A stretch of DNA of 44,929 nucleotides from positions 1-44,929 of the forward strand of contig CAZOJQ010000023.1 of NCBI GenBank assembly GCA_964580185.1. The letters are read 5' to 3'. Every line of letters starts with the position of its first letter. Positions within the stretch are counted from its first letter, which is position 1. Both the position numbers and the translations under genes were made by a program. The notes beneath the pieces are model-generated. The model searched no databases. It was given only the letters and a program-made list of their open reading frames with translations, and was not told where the DNA came from. Positions 8,575 through 16,600 of this stretch are shown piece after piece. Source of the stretch: CAYWWY01 sp964580185. GTDB lineage: Bacteria > Thermotogota > Thermotogae > MWEM01.

Positions 8575-10017
8575 TTATTTCTGAGTGAGAGGGTTCGGGA
8601 TAAAGAAGAACGAAGAGCAATCGGCATCTGAACAGCACATCGGTTTTTTCTCCTGAACCATGATATGAAAGGTTTCCGATCCGATGGGGTCTTTTAGGCC
8701 ACCCAAATAGGTCGCCAGGTGGAGATGGAGGCATTTGGTTCCTCCCGGTTGATCAATACCCCCGATTCCCTTCCCGGACAGAGCTGAACGCAGCGCCTTT
8801 TTCTGGTCTGCGTTGAGAGACAGTGCGCAAAGAATTTTTCGGTCCCGGTAGATTTGATAGTTGCTATGGGCTTTATCCATACGAGCTTTCCATTCCGGAT
8901 CATTGGAGATAAGGGCATCCCAACGGCTGACCAATCCCCGTTCTTCCATGTGCGCAATTTCCCTTCGCAGATGAGGACAAGTGAGATAAAAGAGTGTGGG
9001 AAAGGGTTGGCCGGATTTCTGGGGTTCGCTTTCAACAACCTGAGGGAACCCATACGGGCATCGGTGAACGGTATGACTGAAATTCGTCAACTCCTTTTTT
9101 CCGAGCTGAAAGGCTGCGATTTGTTGATCTCTGCTTTCCGGAAGACCTCTGAGATAATGGACTTTGCATTCGTCCCAAGGCATGTCATCAAACAAGCTTT
9201 GGGCGCCCATTTGAATCAGTTCTTCCGCCCAACCCCGCAGTTCTACGGGAACAGGTATGTAGATGGAACTCCAACCGTTTTCTCGAGCCATCTGTTGGAT
9301 ATACTTCAGAGATGATCGGGTCCATGGACCTGGTTTTGTCATGAGAGACAGAACAATCGAAGAGGGGTGCTGGTTGTCATCTTCCATTCCTAAGAGGATC
9401 GATCCTTCTTTTGATTCTAAAATCCATCGATCATGAGCATTGAAAAGATCAGGAATACAGCTCCAACCCATAGGAATAGCTCCTGCCGTATACTGAAGCG
9501 TTTCATGAAAGAGGCGGCTTGTTTCATCGTAGGCTTGAGGATGATATTGCCGAAGTGTCCAATCTTCGGGCGGGAATGCGGAACTCTCTTCCGATCGTTC
9601 CTCCAAAGGGTAAGACAGCAAATACATAGTTGCAATCGGTCTCATCCCCACTCGTTTGCTGAGGGATAAACTGGCATGGTTTTCATGCCAAACCCCTGCC
9701 CAAAAGACTGAGCCTCCTTTTTTCAAAGCCCGGATCGTGATTTCCTTCGCAAGCGCTTTTGCAATCCCTTGACCTTCGCGTTCGGGATGGACTCTCAAGC
9801 CTTGAAAAAAAGCGTGTTTGCCAGAAATAGACACGCGGTCAAGTCCGATGATTCTTCCAGAAGGGGTTTCTTCCGCAACAATTAGGGGTTGGTCTGACCC
9901 CAACCAAAGATCGATCACGGAAGGAAGGTAGTCCTCTCCTTCCCAAATGAGTTTCGATAAGGCCAAAATTCCTGCTTTATCTTCATAGGTAGCATCTCGA
10001 ATTGTGTAGGGGGTCAT
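8575..10017 (-). CDS. fusion protein: GNAT acetyltransferase + GNAT-like middle region + DUF501
   Basis: 480 residues from ATG 10017 (GGGAG 8 nt upstream; ATG 10035 is possible). Residues 1-130 are a GNAT N-acetyltransferase: strand LRVHPEREGQGIAKAL carries the acetyl-CoA loop, with Glu where the usual R/QxxGxG/A motif has Arg or Gln. Residues about 150-300 look like a second, degenerate GNAT-type unit. Residues about 317-480 match DUF501: CPYGFPQVVES, FPTLFYLTCPHL, KAHSNYQIYRD, GIGGID and KCLHLHLATYLGG with DPIG after it, the conserved blocks of that family. DUF501 proteins normally stand alone at 150-180 residues and have no known function. The C-terminal tail adds a Cys cluster CCSDADC. 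The frame is uninterrupted over its whole length, so this is a real fusion in this sequence and not an assembly junction visible to me. Confidence 0.82.
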   Translation of the reverse strand: MTPYTIRDATYEDKAGILALSKLIWEGEDYLPSVIDLWLGSDQPLIVAEETPSGRIIGLDRVSISGKHAFFQGLRVHPEREGQGIAKALAKEITIRALKKGGSVFWAGVWHENHASLSLSKRVGMRPIATMYLLSYPLEERSEESSAFPPEDWTLRQYHPQAYDETSRLFHETLQYTAGAIPMGWSCIPDLFNAHDRWILESKEGSILLGMEDDNQHPSSIVLSLMTKPGPWTRSSLKYIQQMARENGWSSIYIPVPVELRGWAEELIQMGAQSLFDDMPWDECKVHYLRGLPESRDQQIAAFQLGKKELTNFSHTVHRCPYGFPQVVESEPQKSGQPFPTLFYLTCPHLRREIAHMEERGLVSRWDALISNDPEWKARMDKAHSNYQIYRDRKILCALSLNADQKKALRSALSGKGIGGIDQPGGTKCLHLHLATYLGGLKDPIGSETFHIMVQEKKPMCCSDADCSSFFFIPNPLTQK

Positions 10018-10058
10018 ATGGATATCTCCCATCATCAGCTTCTTCTATTGCCGGTTCG

Positions 10059-10067
10059 ATTATACCA
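10059..10067 (-). promoter_or_regulatory. extended -10 promoter of the GNAT-DUF501 gene
   Basis: TGGTATAAT on the minus strand, 42 nt before ATG 10017. No recognisable -35. It diverges from the promoter at 10134-10142. Confidence 0.55.
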
Positions 10068-10133
10068 TACTCGATTCGAAACCCATTTGGGACGAAGTGT
10101 AGATCAGCATACGGTTTTATCGTTCCGATAATT

Positions 10134-10142
10134 TGTTATAAT
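10134..10142 (+). promoter_or_regulatory. extended -10 promoter of the B12-binding/ABC operon
   Basis: TGTTATAAT, 37 nt before ATG 10179. The -35 region is not consensus. No B12 riboswitch or other structured leader fits in the short leader. Confidence 0.55.
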
Positions 10143-10178
10143 AGGCATAGATTATTAGTCAAGAAAGGAGTTGATTCC

Positions 10179-10868
10179 ATGCATTCAAAGTGTGAAGGAT
10201 TTGATGAGGTTTTTGATCAATTGTTGAAGAACGGAGATAAGGGATCGGCAGTATTGTATGCCTTGGACCGCTTTACCCAATGTTCGGAGGATGTACTCTC
10301 TTTTTACCGGTTTTACCAGGATTTTCTCCTGCCTCCTCTGTATCGGTGGGACTGCAACTCGGAAGTGGAAGCTATGTGTATATGGAACGAGCACATGCTG
10401 TCTTCTGCCATTCGTACGGTCATTGAAGCTCTGTATCCTCATGTCGTTCGTTTGGCGCGAGAGAAATTCCCTGAACCGGACAAGCCAAAAGTAGTTGTTC
10501 TTTGTCCCGAGGAAGAATACCATGATATCGGCGCTCGTGTCATTTCTGATTACTTTCTGCTACATGGGTTTGATTCGATCCATGTTGGAGCAAATACTCC
10601 CACGAAAGCAGTGATGGCCGCTTTGCCGTCCATCCGACCCAAGTTCGTTTCAATCAGCGTAACAAATCCCATTCATATGGTTGCGACCCGGAAGATGATT
10701 CAAACGATTCGGGAATCATTGCAAGCGCCGATCCGGATCGTTGTTGGAGGAAAGGCTTTTTCTGCGAATCCTTCCAAAGCGCAAGAGATTGGGGCCGATC
10801 AGCTGTTGGAGTCTTTCGATGACATCAGGAACCTTATGGATTGGGGAACAAAGGAGGGAAAATCATGA
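10179..10868 (+). CDS. stand-alone cobalamin (B12)-binding domain protein
   Basis: 229 residues; ATG 10179 has AGGAG (10166-10170) 8 nt upstream. The Rossmann-like half carries the base-off/His-on signature with canonical spacing: E113-x-H115-x-x-G118, 41 residues, S160-x-T162, 27 residues, G190-G191. The N-terminal helical bundle (about 1-100) is of the B12-binding type 2 kind and contains an E71-H72 pair like that of CarH/LitR/AerR-type sensors, although the Trp is 14 residues before the Glu, not the usual 10. There is no DNA-binding domain and no methyltransferase partner in the window. Its last codons overlap the permease start (ATGA), so it is translationally coupled to a Lol-type ABC transporter. 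A cobalamin-dependent sensor or adaptor is the inference; a corrinoid methyl carrier is the alternative. Confidence 0.82.
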   Translation: MHSKCEGFDEVFDQLLKNGDKGSAVLYALDRFTQCSEDVLSFYRFYQDFLLPPLYRWDCNSEVEAMCIWNEHMLSSAIRTVIEALYPHVVRLAREKFPEPDKPKVVVLCPEEEYHDIGARVISDYFLLHGFDSIHVGANTPTKAVMAALPSIRPKFVSISVTNPIHMVATRKMIQTIRESLQAPIRIVVGGKAFSANPSKAQEIGADQLLESFDDIRNLMDWGTKEGKS

Positions 10869-12034
10869 GCTTGGCGATTCAGATTGCCTTACGGTTCATG
10901 AAGTCAAACAAAGGTCAAACCATTTTGATCATATTCGGGATTTCGATCGGTGTTGCGATTCAGATTTTTATTGGTCTGTTGATCCAAAGCTTGCAGAGTT
11001 CTTTGATCAATACAACCATTGGGAGTTCTCCTCACGTGTCGATCAAATCCACTTCAGAAGATGGAGTGATTCGTGATGGCGATATGATTCTCTCGGAGCT
11101 GGAACGAATGAATTTGCCGCTTACAGCCTTAACCTCTGCTGCGGATTTTGGGGGATTCATCCGGAAAGGGAATGCAAGAGCCAATGTTGTGGTTCGCGGG
11201 TTGTCCTTTCCTTCCGCGAATGCCATCTATGGGATTCAAGAGGCCATTTATGAGGGAACGATGCCTTCGGGCGAGAATGAGGTGCTCATAGGGAAAGAAT
11301 TGCAGAAAGACCTAAATATTCAATTGGGAGAACGGCTTCAGATCTTTGTTCTGGGCGGGTTAATCCCAACAGCGCGAGAGATTCGCGTTAGCGGTTTTTT
11401 CGATCTGAAGGTGTCTTCACTGAACCGTAGTTGGGTCGTGACAAATCAAAGCACCTCCCAGGCGTTATATGGATTCGGGCAAGGGATTACCTCCATCGAT
11501 ATGCAAATCCAAGCCGTTTTTGAAGCGGATGATATTGCCGCATCTGTGGAGGAGGCAGTTGGTAGAGAAGGATTGCGAATCGAAAACTGGAAAGATCAGA
11601 ACGAGCAGCTTCTCAGTGGTCTGAATGGACAAACCATTTCTTCTTTGTTTATCCAAGTCTTTGTGATCATTTCTGTCTGTTTGGGAATCGCCAGTGTCCT
11701 TATCGTCAGCGTGCTGCAGAAGTCCAAACAGATTGGGATCCTAAAAGCGATGGGGTTGACTGATAAGCAAACCAGTCTTGTCTTTCTTTCCCAAGGGTTT
11801 TTCCTTGGAATTTTTGGAGCAATTGTTGGAGTCGGGTTGGGCCTTTTCCTGTCTGTTTCTTTTGTTCTGTTTGCCAAAAACCCAGATGGGAGCGCTGTAG
11901 TGCCCTTTTTTATCAATTATGGATTTATCGTCTTGTCCGGAGTGATCGCTGTGAGCGCATCCACAATCGCGTCTTTGCTCCCTGCTCGGCGTTCTTCCAA
12001 ACTGAGTCCTGTGGAGGTCATTCGAAATGGATGA
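10865..12034 (+). CDS. ABC transporter permease, FtsX/LolC/MacB type
   Basis: 389 residues; ATG 10865 overlaps the previous stop by 4 bp and has AGGAGG (10852-10857). Architecture is the FtsX-type: one N-terminal membrane helix (about 18-40), a ~210-residue extracytoplasmic domain, then three C-terminal helices beginning near FVIISVCLGIASVLIVSVL, including the hallmark loop KSKQIGILKAMGLTDKQ and the ending PARRSSKLSPVEVIRNG. This class extracts lipoproteins (LolC/E) or drives mechanotransmission and efflux (MacB). Only one permease is encoded, so it would work as a homodimer with the ATPase that starts 8 bp inside its 3' end. Substrate unknown. Confidence 0.9.
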   Translation: MSLAIQIALRFMKSNKGQTILIIFGISIGVAIQIFIGLLIQSLQSSLINTTIGSSPHVSIKSTSEDGVIRDGDMILSELERMNLPLTALTSAADFGGFIRKGNARANVVVRGLSFPSANAIYGIQEAIYEGTMPSGENEVLIGKELQKDLNIQLGERLQIFVLGGLIPTAREIRVSGFFDLKVSSLNRSWVVTNQSTSQALYGFGQGITSIDMQIQAVFEADDIAASVEEAVGREGLRIENWKDQNEQLLSGLNGQTISSLFIQVFVIISVCLGIASVLIVSVLQKSKQIGILKAMGLTDKQTSLVFLSQGFFLGIFGAIVGVGLGLFLSVSFVLFAKNPDGSAVVPFFINYGFIVLSGVIAVSASTIASLLPARRSSKLSPVEVIRNG

Positions 12035-12740
12035 AAAATCAAACCGAAAGGTCTTAATCCTAGAAAAGATCAACAAATTCTATGGGACTGAACCCCAAGT
12101 CCAGGTGCTCTACGATGTCGATCTTGCATTTGAAGAGGGTTCCTTCAATTCCCTAATCGGACAATCAGGGAGTGGAAAGACAACGTTGCTCAATATTATT
12201 GGTACGCTAGATCGTCCGAGTTCTGGGTCCCTCACGATTAATGGGAAGAAAACAGAAACCTTGAACAATAAGGGACTGGCCGCCCTTCGGAACGAAGAAT
12301 TGGGTTTTATTTTCCAGTTTCACTATCTCCTTCCCGAATACACCGCTCGGGAAAATGTGCTCATTCCATGGCGCATCCGCCATGCGCGGGTTTCAAAAGA
12401 AGTGGAGCAACGGGCTGACGAACTGATGGATTTGGTTGGTTTGACGAAGGTAAAGAACAATTTGGCTTCCAAGATGTCTGGCGGACAACAACAGAGAACA
12501 GCCATAGCAAGAGCGTTGATCAATGAACCAACCATTGTTTTGGCGGACGAACCAACGGGCAATCTGGATTCGGATACAACGCAGGTGGTGTATCAGCTTT
12601 TGCGAGAGATTAACGAGCGACTGAAAACAACGTTTTTGATTGTAACTCATGATCGCCGCGTGGCAGAACGAACGGATCGAGTGGTTGAGATCCGTGATGG
12701 AAAAGTGGTCTTGGATATCGCGCAAAATCCGAAGAGGTAG
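12027..12740 (+). CDS. ABC transporter ATP-binding protein, LolD/MacB type
   Basis: 237 residues. ATG 12027 lies within the permease end (8-bp overlap) with GGAGGT at 12013-12018. It has Walker A GQSGSGKTT, the LolD-like Q-loop run FIFQFHYLLPEYTARENV, signature MSGGQQQR, Walker B VLADEPTGNLD and H-loop VTHD. The FQFHxLLPE sequence is characteristic of lipoprotein-release ATPases, which supports an envelope function in a diderm. It is the third gene of the B12-binding/permease/ATPase operon, and its end is 27 bp from the convergent lipoprotein gene; no terminator hairpin is visible there. Confidence 0.93.
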   Translation: MDEKSNRKVLILEKINKFYGTEPQVQVLYDVDLAFEEGSFNSLIGQSGSGKTTLLNIIGTLDRPSSGSLTINGKKTETLNNKGLAALRNEELGFIFQFHYLLPEYTARENVLIPWRIRHARVSKEVEQRADELMDLVGLTKVKNNLASKMSGGQQQRTAIARALINEPTIVLADEPTGNLDSDTTQVVYQLLREINERLKTTFLIVTHDRRVAERTDRVVEIRDGKVVLDIAQNPKR

Positions 12741-12767
12741 AATCCAAAGGGGTAGAGCAAGAATCGA

Positions 12768-14177
12768 TTATAGTTTGCCGACCCGAAAGACTTCAGTGGT
12801 GAACCGTCGTTGCATGGCTTCATTGATATCGCGGAGGTAGATATCGATTCGATTGCCTCTGATCGCCGATCCGATATCCTCTACCACGAAAATCCCGTTG
12901 GATGGAGTCGAACGCAAAGCAGGGATATAGACCACCGTACCTTCGGGCAATACTTGAGGATCAGCAGCGATGCTGTACCATTCGCGGGCGAAAGTCCCGC
13001 TCTTTGTTCGGCGAAAATAGGGAAAAAAGGGCAGATTTCCGTCGTCCCATTCGGTGTAGAAGGTGATATCGAAGTTCCCGATCTGGTGTATGTACAAATG
13101 CATCGGATCCCGAAATTCATTCAGATACATGAGCTCCAGTTGAAACAATCCGTCGGTGGAATACCCCAACACATCTCCCGTACGAACCCATGCTCCCTTT
13201 GCCACTCGAACATTGCTTAGCAAGGTGTAGATCGTTTTTAGTTCGTTTCCATGATACAAAACGACATACGAAGAACTTTGATCGATGACTTTACCGGGCA
13301 AGACTGCTGTGATACCGTGATCAGGAAGCGTACGGAACAAGATCCCACGGGTTGTCCCCCGAAAAGATGTGTCTCCAAAAAACGCTTCGATATCGTTAGG
13401 CCCAAACTGTTTCTTTCCCTGGATCGGTACCGACACTCGATCTTTAAATGTGATCAAGGGAATGGTCAGAACCTGGCCGGATCGAATGTTTCTTGGGTCG
13501 GTAATTCCATTCGCTTCCATTACACGCTCGACCCATTCCGGCCCAAGTCCAAATCCCAAAACGACGGCGCTTATGGTATCTCCGGGTTGTATGGTGTAGC
13601 GGATTTCACCACCGATCATCAGATGTATATCCTCCAAAAGAAACGGATCTTGTCCTGTCGGCGCGCTTTGATAGGAAAGCCACCGGAGGAGTTGATAGTT
13701 TTCCTTGAGATGGTCGATTTGTTCGATCAACGGATGAGGGCTTTCGAATGGCGTTGGGGAAAGAACTGTCGCTCCATCCGTGATTCTGGCTTCCAGTTGC
13801 TCGATTTGGAGATTCATGGTCTGTCTCCATTGTTTCATTTCTTCAAGCATGGTTATCGCTTCATGGGAACTCAAAAGTTGTAAAGTTTCCATCTTTTCCT
13901 GCAATTCATCCAAAGACCGCTCAAGCCGTTCGCTTTGCTGTTTCAAATCGGCTACTTGCCTCCGAAGGTTTTGTGTCTCCTGTTGCGCGTGTTGATGGTC
14001 TAAGATAAGTATTTGCAGTCGCTGAATCAATTCTTCAATATCGAGTTGGATTTGAAGAACCTGTCTTCGCTCTGCTGTATCCAAAGGAATGGATTGGCAT
14101 CCAAGAAAAAACATGCAGCACACAATAATGGCCATTCCCCAAGCGAGTCTTTTGGTTCCTTTACAGATCGTGTTCAT
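12768..14177 (-). CDS. lipoprotein with coiled coil, LysM, degenerate M23 (LytM-like) and C-terminal 3D domain
   Basis: 469 residues from ATG 14177 (GAGGAG 11 nt upstream; GTG 14189 possible). It starts 17 bp inside the DUF2225 gene. Parts in order: basic N-terminus and hydrophobic helix ending in a lipobox FFLGC (Cys27); coiled coil about 35-130 rich in Q, E and L; LysM about 190-240 (YTIQPGDTISAVVL through RSGQVLTIP), which binds peptidoglycan; an M23-like fold about 300-375 with YTLLS where active enzymes have YAHLS and LFQLEL where they have HLHFE, so the zinc ligands are missing; and a 3D domain at the C-terminus with its three Asp (ADPQVLPEGT, VEDIGSAIRGNRIDIYL), as in lytic transglycosylases such as MltA. 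This suggests an envelope protein that activates or performs peptidoglycan cleavage, in the spirit of EnvC/NlpD plus a transglycosylase-type tail. Confidence 0.82.
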   Translation of the reverse strand: MNTICKGTKRLAWGMAIIVCCMFFLGCQSIPLDTAERRQVLQIQLDIEELIQRLQILILDHQHAQQETQNLRRQVADLKQQSERLERSLDELQEKMETLQLLSSHEAITMLEEMKQWRQTMNLQIEQLEARITDGATVLSPTPFESPHPLIEQIDHLKENYQLLRWLSYQSAPTGQDPFLLEDIHLMIGGEIRYTIQPGDTISAVVLGFGLGPEWVERVMEANGITDPRNIRSGQVLTIPLITFKDRVSVPIQGKKQFGPNDIEAFFGDTSFRGTTRGILFRTLPDHGITAVLPGKVIDQSSSYVVLYHGNELKTIYTLLSNVRVAKGAWVRTGDVLGYSTDGLFQLELMYLNEFRDPMHLYIHQIGNFDITFYTEWDDGNLPFFPYFRRTKSGTFAREWYSIAADPQVLPEGTVVYIPALRSTPSNGIFVVEDIGSAIRGNRIDIYLRDINEAMQRRFTTEVFRVGKL

Positions 14178-14850
14178 GAGCCATAACACTCCTCATCTCT
14201 TCCCAGAGTTTTTTTGCAGGGGCCAGATAGGGAGAACGCTTCCCTCGATACTCTTTGATCAGTCGTTCGAGCCATCGTCCACCTTCGCGATAATGATGGT
14301 ATTTGATGTGCAACGAACCCAAAAAAAAGAGGGTGGCGTCTTCTTCAATCCTTTTTCGTTCGCTTTCAAAGGCTCGCAAAAAAAGATCAAGGGCTTTGGC
14401 ACCAGCAATTTGCATATTTTCCGGTTGGCGAACCTCTTCATACAACCAGCTCATTTTCAAGTAGATCTGCGCCAGCTTGTATCGGTCTTCCAAACAGGTA
14501 TACGTAATTGCAGCCAATGTATGGATGGCTAATGCGTCTTGGACGCTACGTTTTTCTTCCAACGAAAAGGTTAATTCCTTTTTGGCTTTTTGGAGGGCGT
14601 TTTTGAGGGTTTTCATCCCTTCGGAAGACATTTTGCTGGGAATTGAGCGGAAATCGCTTTCGTAAGCGGCGTAATAGCAGTTCGGGCATACGAGAATGGT
14701 ATAGTAATTGGGGTTGGGGCCTTCATATTGGGTTTTGAGGTATAGATCTCTTGATTTTACGGAGATCGCGTTCGAAAACACCCGTACGGCTTCAAAGGAC
14801 CTCCCGCAAAGAGGGCAATCATATTGCTTTCGCCAAAAAACCCTTTTCAT
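14161..14850 (-). CDS. DUF2225 family protein
   Basis: 229 residues. The N-terminus has two Cys pairs, CPLC near residue 12 and CPNC near residue 55, which should bind a metal (zinc ribbon-like), with the family string YYTILVCPNCYYAAYESDF split around the second pair. The remainder is helical and TPR-like. The function of DUF2225 is unknown. ATG 14850 overlaps the ftsY stop by 4 bp (ATGA), so it is translationally coupled to the SRP receptor gene, and it overlaps the LysM lipoprotein gene downstream. Membrane or secretion-related work is a guess from context only. Confidence 0.85.
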   Translation of the reverse strand: MKRVFWRKQYDCPLCGRSFEAVRVFSNAISVKSRDLYLKTQYEGPNPNYYTILVCPNCYYAAYESDFRSIPSKMSSEGMKTLKNALQKAKKELTFSLEEKRSVQDALAIHTLAAITYTCLEDRYKLAQIYLKMSWLYEEVRQPENMQIAGAKALDLFLRAFESERKRIEEDATLFFLGSLHIKYHHYREGGRWLERLIKEYRGKRSPYLAPAKKLWEEMRSVMAHEHDL

Positions 14851-15758
14851 CCTTGTTCATCCACCTCCATGAGGGCTCGAACAAAATCGCGGGCATGAAA
14901 CGGACGCAGATCATCGATCCCTTCTCCTACGCCAATCCATTTGATCGGCAGTTCAAGCTCTCTGCGGATGGGCAAAACAATTCCGCCCTTTGCGGTACCG
15001 TCTAGCTTTGTCAATACCAATCCCGTGATCTGTACCGCTTCTTTGAATCGGTCAGCCTGAACCAACCCGTTTTGCCCCGTAGTGGCATCCACAACAAGCC
15101 AGGTTTCATGGGGCGCTTTCGAAATGAGTTTTTGAACTACGCGATGCGTTTTTTTTAACTCTTCCATTAAGTTGTGTTTGGTATGCAACCTTCCGGCCGT
15201 ATCGATCAAGACGATATCTTTGTGTTTTGAGATTGCGTGGTTTACTGCATCAAAGGCGACTGCTCCAGCATCTGCTCCCGGTTGGTGGGCAATGAAGGCG
15301 CAGTGGGCTCTTTCTGTTGCCCAAACCCTGAGTTGATCAATGGCTGCCGCGCGAAAAGTGTCTGCAGCAGCTACGACAACTTCTTTTCCCTGTGATTGGA
15401 AATAATGAGCCAATTTACCAATCGTTGTCGTTTTTCCCGTTCCGTTGACTCCGACAACCGATACAACCAGGGGAGGTGCGATGTCCTCCGGAATCGTTGG
15501 AACATCGCTATCCAAAAGAGAAACGAGAATCTCTTCCAATGCGAGGCTTGGGGAGTCGTATTCTTTGTAGCTCTTTTGGAGCTCATCCAAGATGGTCTTA
15601 GTGGTGTCCATCCCGACGTCACCCATAACGAGCAATTCTTCAATGGTTTCTAATATATCTTCATCAATCTTTGATCCCTGAAGGGCTTTTTTAATTTGTG
15701 AAAATACAGCTGTCCGGGTTTTTTTCAGTCCATTGGTTAAGCGGTCAAAAAAACTCAG
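14847..15758 (-). CDS. ftsY: signal recognition particle receptor FtsY (probable CTG start)
   Basis: 303 residues if translation starts at CTG 15758. GTPase that docks SRP-ribosome complexes at the membrane. The NG domain is complete: G1 GVNGTGKTT, the DTFRAAAIDQLRVWA block, G3 DTAGRLHTK, G4 TKLDGTAKGG, and closing GEGIDDLRPFHARDF. No ATG, GTG or TTG occurs before codon 38; the frame upstream encodes SFFDRLTNGLKKTR, the conserved first helix of FtsY, right after CTG 15758. GAGGTGA lies 7 nt before that CTG and overlaps the cheR stop. Upstream of the CTG the frame closes at a TGA after a few codons. The classical acidic A domain is absent, as in short FtsY proteins. A start at the ATG of 15635 would delete most of the N domain helices. 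Confidence 0.93.
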   Translation of the reverse strand: MSFFDRLTNGLKKTRTAVFSQIKKALQGSKIDEDILETIEELLVMGDVGMDTTKTILDELQKSYKEYDSPSLALEEILVSLLDSDVPTIPEDIAPPLVVSVVGVNGTGKTTTIGKLAHYFQSQGKEVVVAAADTFRAAAIDQLRVWATERAHCAFIAHQPGADAGAVAFDAVNHAISKHKDIVLIDTAGRLHTKHNLMEELKKTHRVVQKLISKAPHETWLVVDATTGQNGLVQADRFKEAVQITGLVLTKLDGTAKGGIVLPIRRELELPIKWIGVGEGIDDLRPFHARDFVRALMEVDEQG

Positions 15759-15770
15759 TGGATCCTCACC

Positions 15771-16571
15771 TCATCTTTCTTTCTGATAAAAAAAGGGCTC
15801 AATCACCGATAGGTTGAGTTGCCGATAATTGAAGATGCGTTCGGTGCTCCCGACAAAAAGGATGCCTCCCGGGCGTAATGAATCGCTGAATCGTTGGTAC
15901 AACTGGTTCTTGGTTTCCATTTCAAAGTAGATGACTACATTGCGGCATACAATGAGATCGATGTTCTTTTCGAATGGATCTTGGAGCATGTTGTGGTACT
16001 GGAAACTCACCCTTCGTTTTGCTTGAGGGAGAATCTCATACTCGTTTTCCCCAACGGTGTGGAAGTACTTGTTGAGAATGGCGGTTGGGGTGTTGACAAA
16101 GGCTCTTTTTTCATATCGTCCATTTCGTGATTTTGCCAAAACTCCGCTGTCTATATCGGTCGCCATTACTTTTACCGAAGAAGGGGCATTTAGTTCTTCC
16201 AGCAGAATAGCCAAACTGTAGGGTTCCTCCCCACTGGAGCAACCAGCGCTCCAAATCTTCGTTCGGCTCCCAGAATCCTGAATCAATCTGGGTAAGTGCA
16301 CTGCTTTGAGCTTATCGAACTTTTCGGGGTTTCGGAAAAATTCCGTCACATTGATCGTCAGTTTATCCAAAAACTCTTCCTTTTTCCCGGGATCTTTTGT
16401 GACCATTGTCATGTATTCCTTGTACGAGGTGATCCCGTATTTCCGAAGGAGAATATCCGTTCTGCGTTTGACCCGATGGGGTTTGTATCCGGAAAGATCC
16501 AGACCGATCGTTCGATTTACCTCTTTCACAAACCATTGAAATTCGGGATCATTTATCTCCTGATCATACAA
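15771..16571 (-). CDS. cheR: chemotaxis protein methyltransferase CheR
   Basis: 266 residues from TTG 16571, which has GGAGG 8 nt upstream; no ATG fits. The N-terminal helical domain (about 1-70) contains VKRRTDILLRKYGI, and the SAM-dependent methyltransferase domain shows IWSAGCSSGEEPYSLAILL, ATDID, NMLQDPF, LIVCRNVVIYFE and GGILFVGSTE. It should methylate glutamates of chemoreceptors. No receptor, CheA, CheW, CheB or flagellar gene lies in the window, so this is an orphan copy located in front of ftsY; the ftsY ribosome site overlaps its stop codon. No TPR extension is present. Confidence 0.93.
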   Translation of the reverse strand: MYDQEINDPEFQWFVKEVNRTIGLDLSGYKPHRVKRRTDILLRKYGITSYKEYMTMVTKDPGKKEEFLDKLTINVTEFFRNPEKFDKLKAVHLPRLIQDSGSRTKIWSAGCSSGEEPYSLAILLEELNAPSSVKVMATDIDSGVLAKSRNGRYEKRAFVNTPTAILNKYFHTVGENEYEILPQAKRRVSFQYHNMLQDPFEKNIDLIVCRNVVIYFEMETKNQLYQRFSDSLRPGGILFVGSTERIFNYRQLNLSVIEPFFYQKER

Positions 16572-16600
16572 AGTCGGTTCCTCCGTTCTTTATAATTATC

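Noticed and set aside
13251..13883. 210-codon rightward ORF opposite the LysM lipoprotein gene
   Set aside because: Antisense shadow; the leftward frame has lipobox, LysM and 3D domains.
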